Source: Lachnospiraceae bacterium
Lineage (GTDB): Bacteria > Bacillota > Clostridia > Lachnospirales > Lachnospiraceae
DNA length: 9,369 bases
Direction: 5' to 3'
Assembly: GCA_900770225.1 (NCBI GenBank)
Contig: CAAGJU010000006.1
Coordinates: forward strand, 1 to 9,369
Shown here: one piece after another, positions 7,885-9,369 of the stretch
How positions within the stretch are numbered: position 1 is the first letter of the stretch
How the letters are laid out: every line of letters starts with the position of its first letter
The notes under the pieces: model-generated
Told to the model about the DNA's origin: nothing
What the model saw: the letters and a program-made list of their open reading frames with translations, nothing else
The model's database searches: none
Translations under genes and position numbers: made by a program

Positions 7885-8540
7885 AAATTGATTTGAAGAA
7901 CTGATATTCCGACAGGTGGAATGACGGGGTAACGCCCTGAAACGCCTGCCTTGATACTGCGGTGTGCGGCAAGGTTTGCAGAAATTGAACCGTACAAAGC
8001 CCGCTGAAGTCGGCGGAAGTCTGTCCAAACGGGCAATTATGTGCTGTGGAAAGTGTCCCAGAGGTGGGATATGCAGATGATACGCCGGAGGTCTATAAAA
8101 TCCCTATGGTGAGGATGTCGTAAATGACCGACGAAGTCCGAGTGTTAGGGTCTATAGCGTGATATGGCAGAAATGTCATAGTCGTAAATATACGGCGTGC
8201 GTGAGGTTGAGTAAAAATGTACGTTATGAAATACCTTGGAACGTTACAGGCGTTCCCCAGCGCACAGGCTCATAGGACAACCTAAGGGGATTATGTACAG
8301 ATAGGAATATCGGAACGAGGAAAGGTCGGAACGCTGAGTGTCTGCACACGATGAAGCGGTAGTCACGAAAAATCAGTAAATGAAACAAGTGACTTTTGTC
8401 CCGACTGAGAGCGGCGGCATGACCAGTGAAGCAGTGATAACAAGCTGTGGAGGAACAGCCGCCAGTCATTTACAGACAAATTATTCTAAAAAGCAATATA
8501 TCAAAGGTTCGAGTAAGACTAAGAAAGGCGAAAGCCGACT
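7817..8540 (+). ncRNA. group II intron ribozyme, domains I-III and start of domain IV
   Basis: This 656-base gene-free stretch beyond 7884, plus the intron start, contains no credible ORF but many local hairpins. CGCAAC (7829-7834) pairs with GTTGCG (7842-7847). TCCCA (8056-8060) pairs with TGGGA (8065-8069). GACTG...GGCGGC (8403-8417) can pair, with bulges, with GCCGCCAGTC (8457-8466); this stem lies just upstream of the reverse transcriptase and is a candidate for domain III. The remaining GA-rich, AAG/GAAA-rich sequence is typical of domain I tertiary contact loops. I cannot assign EBS1/EBS2 with confidence by eye. Domain boundaries are approximate, and the 3' limit at 8540 is simply where the protein gene begins. 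Confidence 0.75.
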
Positions 8541-9302
8541 TTGACAGGAAAAAAGCTGCTCAAGCGTCAAAAGCTGAGGAACAACGAATACTATGATATG
8601 CAGTCAGTATTCGATGAACTGTACGAAAATAGTCTAGCAAAGCGTGAATTTAAGAACCTTATCAGTATTATCACGGCAGAAGAAAATATCAGGTTAGCAT
8701 ATAGAAATCTTAAGAAGAACGCTGGAAGCAAAACGCCCGGCACGGATGGAAAAACCATTGCAGACCTGGCAAAAATGAGCGAAGCGGAACTGATTCATGT
8801 AGTTCAGAAGAAATTTGAGTGGTATCAACCCCAATCAGTCAGGCGAAAGGAAATCCCCAAAGGGAATGGAAAAACCAGACCGCTGGGTATCCCCACCATC
8901 ATGGACAGATTGATACAGCAATGTGTCCTGCAAGTGATGGAACCGATTTGTGAAGCAAAATTCTGCGAGGCAAGCAACGGCTTTCGTCCGAACCGGGGTG
9001 TTGAAAACGCACTGGCACAAGCTGAAAAGCATATGCAGAACGGCAACCTCCACATTGTCATTGATATTGATATAAAAGGCTTCTTTGACAACGTGCATCA
9101 TGGAAAACTCCTTCGCCAAATCTGGGCAATGGGCATCCATGACAAAAAGCTGCTCTGTATCATATCCGCCATGTTAAAGGCGGAGGTAGCCGGCATTGGA
9201 TTTCCTGAAAAAGGAACGCCGCAGGGAGGATTATGCCGAGCTCGGCATAATCCTCCTTATGTGGAGCTAGATGTTATGCCGAGATACAGTCTGCCAACGT
9301 AG
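8541..9302 (+). CDS. ltrA: group II intron reverse transcriptase/maturase, truncated by an insertion
   Basis: The frame starts at TTG 8541 (TGKKLLKRQKLRNNEYYDMQ), with an AAAGGCG-like site about twelve bases upstream. ATG 8598 (MQSVFDELYENS) is an alternative, but the earlier NEYYDMQ segment is conserved in relatives, so TTG is preferred. Reverse-transcriptase blocks are seen in order: RT0 (ENIRLAYRNLKKNAGSKTPG), RT1 (KEIPKGNGKTRPLGIPTIMD), RT2 (FCEASNGFRPNRG), RT3 with the first catalytic region (VIDIDIKGFFDNV, Asp175/Asp177), and the start of RT4 (GTPQGG, 225-230). After Gly230 (base 9230) the sequence changes abruptly. Instead of the usual I-L-S-P-L-L continuation it reads 23 foreign residues to TAG at 9300-9302. 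The catalytic YADD, thumb, maturase and any endonuclease domains are absent, so roughly the first third to half of a full protein remains and it cannot be active. It would normally bind domain IV of its own intron, promote splicing and prime reverse transcription. Confidence 0.85.
   Translation: MTGKKLLKRQKLRNNEYYDMQSVFDELYENSLAKREFKNLISIITAEENIRLAYRNLKKNAGSKTPGTDGKTIADLAKMSEAELIHVVQKKFEWYQPQSVRRKEIPKGNGKTRPLGIPTIMDRLIQQCVLQVMEPICEAKFCEASNGFRPNRGVENALAQAEKHMQNGNLHIVIDIDIKGFFDNVHHGKLLRQIWAMGIHDKKLLCIISAMLKAEVAGIGFPEKGTPQGGLCRARHNPPYVELDVMPRYSLPT
9225..9256. repeat. perfect 32-bp palindrome at the insertion junction
   Basis: Bases 9225-9240 (GGAGGATTATGCCGAG) are exactly reverse-complemented by 9241-9256, with no spacer. 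Pairing stops at the next base pair (9224 G, 9257 T). The left six bases GGAGGA still encode the conserved GlyGly of the reverse transcriptase (GTPQGG), while the right six, TCCTCC, lie in the foreign DNA. The palindrome thus joins intron sequence to inserted sequence. Because 9257 onward does not continue the reverse complement of the intron, it is not a simple fold-back artefact. Confidence 0.9.
9241..9266. other. candidate tyrosine-recombinase core site
   Basis: CTCGGCATAA (9241-9250) and TTATGTGGAG (9257-9266) are inverted arms, identical at eight of ten positions when one is reverse-complemented. They flank the 6-bp spacer TCCTCC (9251-9256). Two ~10-bp inverted arms around a 6-8-bp crossover region is the layout of tyrosine-recombinase core sites. 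The spacer is the reverse complement of GGAGGA (9225-9230), the last intron bases before the inserted DNA, which is adjacent to another copy of the arm (9231-9240). No recombinase gene is visible, so this remains a structural inference. Confidence 0.4.
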
Positions 9303-9339
9303 TATTTATCAACTTTCTCAGTTACTGAACTCGGCATAA
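9274..9339. repeat. 66-bp segment bounded by perfect 10-bp inverted repeats
   Basis: TTATGCCGAG at 9274-9283 and CTCGGCATAA at 9330-9339 face each other across 46 bases of AT-rich, apparently non-coding sequence. A smaller palindrome (TCAGT-T-ACTGA) lies just inside the right copy. The same 10-bp motif forms the adjacent palindrome at 9231-9250. It may be a set of arm-binding sites or a mini-element; nothing in the interior identifies it. Confidence 0.55.
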
Positions 9340-9369
9340 TAAGTCTCTATTTCAGAGAATTCAAAAACT

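Larger units (their letters stand above)
7817..9369 (+). mobile_element. group II intron inserted in the helicase (3' end not recovered in window)
   Basis: The reading frame of a conserved SNF2 helicase motif (KMGAGMNV) is left at 7816. The next bases are GTGCGAC, a standard group II intron 5' end (GUGYG). Some 700 bases of structured, gene-free sequence follow, then an LtrA-type reverse transcriptase, the normal order of a mobile group II intron with the protein in domain IV. The usual continuation of the helicase family after GxNV is Q-D-R; the exon ending GTC-C fits a 3' exon beginning AG-GA, so the intron would be in phase 1 and restore Gln2372. The intron is in the same orientation as the host gene, as needed for splicing. 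Domains V and VI and the 3' splice site are not in the window, because the protein gene is itself interrupted at about 9231. The class is probably bacterial B (IIB), judged from the protein N-terminus. Confidence 0.82.
9231..9369. mobile_element. end of an unidentified insertion in the intron-encoded protein gene
   Basis: From 9231 the sequence no longer matches a reverse transcriptase in any frame. It is AT-richer than the upstream intron and carries no ORF to the window end. It holds five copies of a 10-bp motif: TTATGCCGAG at 9231-9240, its reverse complement at 9241-9250, TTATGTGGAG at 9257-9266, TTATGCCGAG at 9274-9283, and the reverse complement at 9330-9339. Such short repeated inverted motifs at a junction are typical of the ends of a mobile element, with core and arm sites for a recombinase. 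The element's genes lie beyond the window, so its family is unknown. A tyrosine-recombinase element is the most attractive reading; an insertion sequence with complex ends is the alternative. Confidence 0.5.

Noticed and set aside
8067..8072. GGATAT as EBS1 partner of exon bases ATGTCC (7811-7816)
   Set aside because: It pairs with one G·U, but the same bases sit in the competing TCCCA/TGGGA hairpin and I cannot place it in the domain I fold by eye. A group II intron covariance model would settle it.
8224..8469. 81-aa minus-strand ORF within the intron RNA
   Set aside because: It lies in structured ribozyme sequence; no domain and no ribosome binding site.
7817..8540. CRISPR array or tRNA/rRNA gene in the gene-free stretch
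   Set aside because: No regularly spaced direct repeats, no CCA-type cloverleaf and no rRNA sequence; the group II intron RNA explains it.
9225..9369. Palindrome as a sequencing or assembly fold-back artefact
   Set aside because: Beyond 9256 the sequence is not the reverse complement of the upstream intron, and the motif recurs at 9274 and 9330, which an artefact would not produce. Read support should still be checked.

Overview
The window reads as an accessory, conjugative-element region from a gut-type Bacillota (Clostridia, Lachnospiraceae/Oscillospiraceae-like). The support is family content only: a giant antirestriction/methylase/SNF2-helicase fusion gene of the kind carried by Tn1549-like integrative conjugative elements (ICEs), a TnpV-like gene, strong AAAGGAG Shine-Dalgarno sites and a clostridial-type group II intron. 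No relaxase, integrase or attachment end of the ICE itself is visible.

Layout, left to right, all genuine genes on the + strand. Positions 1-426 are the C-terminal part of a DUF4143-type ATPase whose start lies outside the window. Positions 431-634 encode a small CxxC/CxC zinc-ribbon protein. Positions 651-684 form a terminator-like hairpin with a T-rich tail, directly before the ribosome binding site of the giant gene. Positions 703-7816 are the first exon of a very large protein. It has an ArdC-like N-terminus, a low-complexity linker, three diverged copies of a ~90-residue module, an N6-adenine methylase-like domain (EPSMGVGNFFG, NVPFG) and an SNF2/DEAH helicase (GAGKT, DEAH, ATGTP). A second gene, tnpV (1478-1828), lies inside it in the +1 frame with its own strong Shine-Dalgarno; it overprints the low-complexity linker.

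At 7817 the helicase is interrupted inside its late motif GSTFKMGAGMNV by a group II intron starting GTGCGAC. The ribozyme RNA occupies roughly 7817-8540 and is followed by the intron-encoded reverse transcriptase/maturase (from about 8541). That gene is itself broken after GTPQGG at 9230. From there to the window end is unrelated DNA that opens with a perfect 32-bp palindrome (9225-9256) and carries five copies of a 10-bp motif, TTATGCCGAG or TTATGTGGAG, in both orientations. Two of these copies face each other across a 6-bp spacer, as in a tyrosine-recombinase core site. The region therefore shows three nested levels: ICE gene, then group II intron, then a further insertion.

Functionally, the giant protein is probably an ICE accessory factor acting on incoming or transferring DNA (methylation plus ATP-driven DNA remodelling). 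Its expression now depends on intron splicing. The intron's own maturase is cut before its catalytic YADD and maturase domains, so splicing would need help in trans.
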